Shown piece by piece: positions 12,815 through 14,475 of a stretch of 14,475 nucleotides of DNA. Below the pieces are notes generated by a model. The model had not been told where the DNA came from, did no database searches, and worked only from the letters and a program-made list of their open reading frames with translations. Source of the DNA: an uncultured Collinsella sp. (GTDB taxonomy: Bacteria > Actinomycetota > Coriobacteriia > Coriobacteriales > Coriobacteriaceae); assembly GCA_902464965.1 (NCBI GenBank), contig CABQLI010000060.1, positions 1 to 14,475 of the forward strand. Reading direction: 5' to 3'. The first letter of the stretch is position 1, and the number at the start of each line of letters is the position of its first letter. The translations under genes were made by a program, and so were the position numbers.

Positions 12815-14359
12815 ATGAGGGGCATGGGAGACACAACCGCATATCTGCGTCGGGGCATTCGGGAGATTATATGCCTGGCGCTGTTCTCCTTCACGTTTTT
12901 GGCGTGCGAGTATCTCTTTGATGTGCGCATGGCCGAGTTCGTGTCTCCGAACGAGGTCGTTATTTATGAGAGCCTTGTCCTCGGCGCGAGCGTGATTGGC
13001 TTTTTTGTGCGTCCCATTCTGTATTATCACCGTTCCCATGCCATCGACGCAACGAGTGACGTCACGGGCGTTTTGCTGGTGGCGGCATTGCTGCTGTTGA
13101 TTATGGCGGTTCAGGTTGAGGTAATAATTGCCGGAGGTTTGGTGGCGTGCTGCGCGCTGGGCTACTGCGGATCGACTGCTCACGCAAACTTTGCGCGGCG
13201 CTTTGCGCGGACGCCTTGCTTGGCGCGCGCCGCCGCACTTTCTTACGCCATGGGCGTTCTGGTACAGGTGTTCAACCACATGGTGATGCCTGTCGGTATT
13301 CCTCAGCAGGCTGTTCTGGTCGTTTGTGCGATCGTGCAGGTGGCGTTGCTCCACGGTGCCCGCCGCGCCAAACTGCGCGACGAGTCCGATCCCAACTTTG
13401 AACCCAGCGTTGCCGGACTTTCGGTAGATGCTTTGGAATATGGCGCCAAGTGGCAAGACGATCCCAAGGCAAAGGCGGCATTCCGCCGCGCCGTAGTTCG
13501 CCTGACCGTGGCGACGGTGTATCTTTCCGGCGTATTCGCCGCTCTCAACGCTGGCCTCACGACCTTGCATGCTGTCGGAGCCGTCGATTTGGGCGATTGG
13601 CCGCGCCTACTGCTTGTCGTGAGCTCGTTGGCCGCTGGCGTCCTATTTGACCTGCACGGCCGTTCGTATATGAATATCGGCATGACATGCGCCGCCATGT
13701 TGTCCACGCTTTCGTTCTTTGTGCTCATCGTCGACGGCAATGGCGGCAACGAGCTTGCCGCCACGATCATCTTTTATCTGGGCTCAGGCTTCTTTGTGGT
13801 GTTCTTTACCACAAAATATGCCGCCGTCTCGCTTTATGCGCGCTGGTCATATTTTTGGCCGTGCATGGGTCGCATCGTCAACAACGTGTGCTCGATGTTC
13901 GTGACGGCGCCGGCAGTGGCGATCATCTCGAGTCAAAACGTGCTGACTGCGGTCGGCGCGGCGCTCGTGATGTTTGTGGGCATTGCGATTACGCTGCTGG
14001 GACAGTTGGGGCAACGAGCCGATGACGCCGTGATACGGGACGAGCTGGCGCCTGCCACCGATGATCTTGGTGGGGATCTTGCGCCCACATGCTCCGACCC
14101 CGAGCCCGTGGAGGCAGCGGAGCTCACGTCCGATGAACGCCTCGATGCCTTCGTCGCCACCTTTGAGCTTACAGAGCGCGAGCGCGATATTCTTGCGGCC
14201 TTGGTCGTTTCGGACCAGAGCGTTCAGGACATCGCCACAACGCTTTTCCTTTCGCGCTCCACGCTCTACCGCCACATTTCCTCGATCAACAAAAAGGCCG
14301 GTACCGCCTCGCGTGTGGCCCTTATCAACTTCTTCTGGTCCTGGACGCCCAAGGACTAG
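12815..14359 (+). CDS. 12-helix membrane LuxR-family transcriptional regulator
   Basis: A 514-residue protein. About twelve hydrophobic helices fill residues 15-415, for example around LALFSFTFLACEYLF, VLLVAALLLLIMAVQ, LLLVVSSLAAGVLF and AALVMFVGIAITLL. An acidic linker follows (about 420-450), then a C-terminal LuxR-type DNA-binding domain of about 60 residues: LTERERDILAAL, then VQDIATTLFLSRSTLYRHISSI as the helix-turn-helix. Membrane-embedded LuxR proteins of this kind are common in Coriobacteriia and are often next to the metabolic genes they control. The start is placed at the ATG at 12815, six bases after GGGGG; an upstream TTG at 12728 would add 29 non-homologous-looking residues, and the ATG at 12824 is possible. 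The signal and target genes are unknown; the neighbouring carbohydrate locus is one candidate target. Confidence 0.88.
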   Translation: MRGMGDTTAYLRRGIREIICLALFSFTFLACEYLFDVRMAEFVSPNEVVIYESLVLGASVIGFFVRPILYYHRSHAIDATSDVTGVLLVAALLLLIMAVQVEVIIAGGLVACCALGYCGSTAHANFARRFARTPCLARAAALSYAMGVLVQVFNHMVMPVGIPQQAVLVVCAIVQVALLHGARRAKLRDESDPNFEPSVAGLSVDALEYGAKWQDDPKAKAAFRRAVVRLTVATVYLSGVFAALNAGLTTLHAVGAVDLGDWPRLLLVVSSLAAGVLFDLHGRSYMNIGMTCAAMLSTLSFFVLIVDGNGGNELAATIIFYLGSGFFVVFFTTKYAAVSLYARWSYFWPCMGRIVNNVCSMFVTAPAVAIISSQNVLTAVGAALVMFVGIAITLLGQLGQRADDAVIRDELAPATDDLGGDLAPTCSDPEPVEAAELTSDERLDAFVATFELTERERDILAALVVSDQSVQDIATTLFLSRSTLYRHISSINKKAGTASRVALINFFWSWTPKD

Positions 14360-14375
14360 CTAACCTCCCAATAAG

Positions 14376-14438
14376 TTGCGGTGGAATAGTCCCTAAATTA
14401 AAGTCACGCGGCTTTAAACAGGAACTATTTCACCGCAA
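14376..14438. repeat. 63-bp palindrome after the regulator gene (copy 2)
   Basis: TTGCGGTGGAATAGT (14376-14390) pairs with ACTATTTCACCGCAA (14424-14438), with one G-T pair, and after one mismatch CC/GG continues the stem. Inside, TTAAAG and CTTTAA (14398-14403, 14412-14417) form a second stem. It lies 16 bp past the regulator stop codon. No long T-run follows. It is the relative of 12543-12600. Bases 14439-14475 show no feature. Confidence 0.7.
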
Positions 14439-14475
14439 TTGATGAGGGGATAGATTGCGGCAGCGGCAGAGGCAA

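Noticed and set aside
12571..12930. A leftward 119-codon frame near the regulator start
   Set aside because: It consists of repeat sequence and antisense of the regulator start, without a ribosome site or homology.

Overview
The window looks like a chromosomal segment from a GC-rich gut actinobacterium of the class Coriobacteriia, probably Collinsella or a close relative. This is inference: the coding is GC-rich, a 12-helix membrane protein is fused to a C-terminal LuxR helix-turn-helix (a type abundant in Coriobacteriia), and the metabolism is PTS-centred. No rRNA, tRNA, CRISPR array or intact mobile element was found.

Region 1 (72-4348, minus strand) is a run of four co-directional genes read right to left. 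In order of transcription they are a DUF4428 protein with zinc ribbons at both ends, a two-helix membrane protein with two N-terminal TFIIB-type zinc ribbons (YdjG-like), an SPFH-domain protein with two C-terminal zinc ribbons (YdjI-like), and a lipoprotein. Three consecutive proteins carry six four-cysteine ribbons. This resembles the Bacillus ydjGHI envelope-stress genes, but no pspA is visible and two partners are different.

Region 2 (4349-5944) is scrap-like. It holds a palindromic repeat cluster (4429-4556) and a 5'-truncated AAA/DUF4143 ATPase pseudogene of lower GC content. A strong hairpin then separates this gene from the convergent next one.

Region 3 (5945-12498) looks like a divergent carbohydrate locus. 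Leftward run an EstA-like alpha/beta hydrolase and a DUF1593/Sde182 nucleoside-hydrolase-like protein, separated by a 117-bp near-perfect palindrome. Rightward run a PTS EIIBC permease and an apiosidase-like (DUF4038) glycosidase. None of the three enzymes has a signal peptide, so the likely plan is PTS import of a glycoside followed by cytoplasmic hydrolysis and de-esterification. The 490-bp divergent control region carries many TAAAC/GTTTA half-sites, including one perfect palindrome inside a promoter spacer and a phased array near the PTS gene.

Region 4 (12499-14475) holds a second copy of the palindromic repeat, a 12-helix LuxR-family regulator, and two related 59-63-bp palindromes, each directly downstream of a coding gene, whose arms covary.
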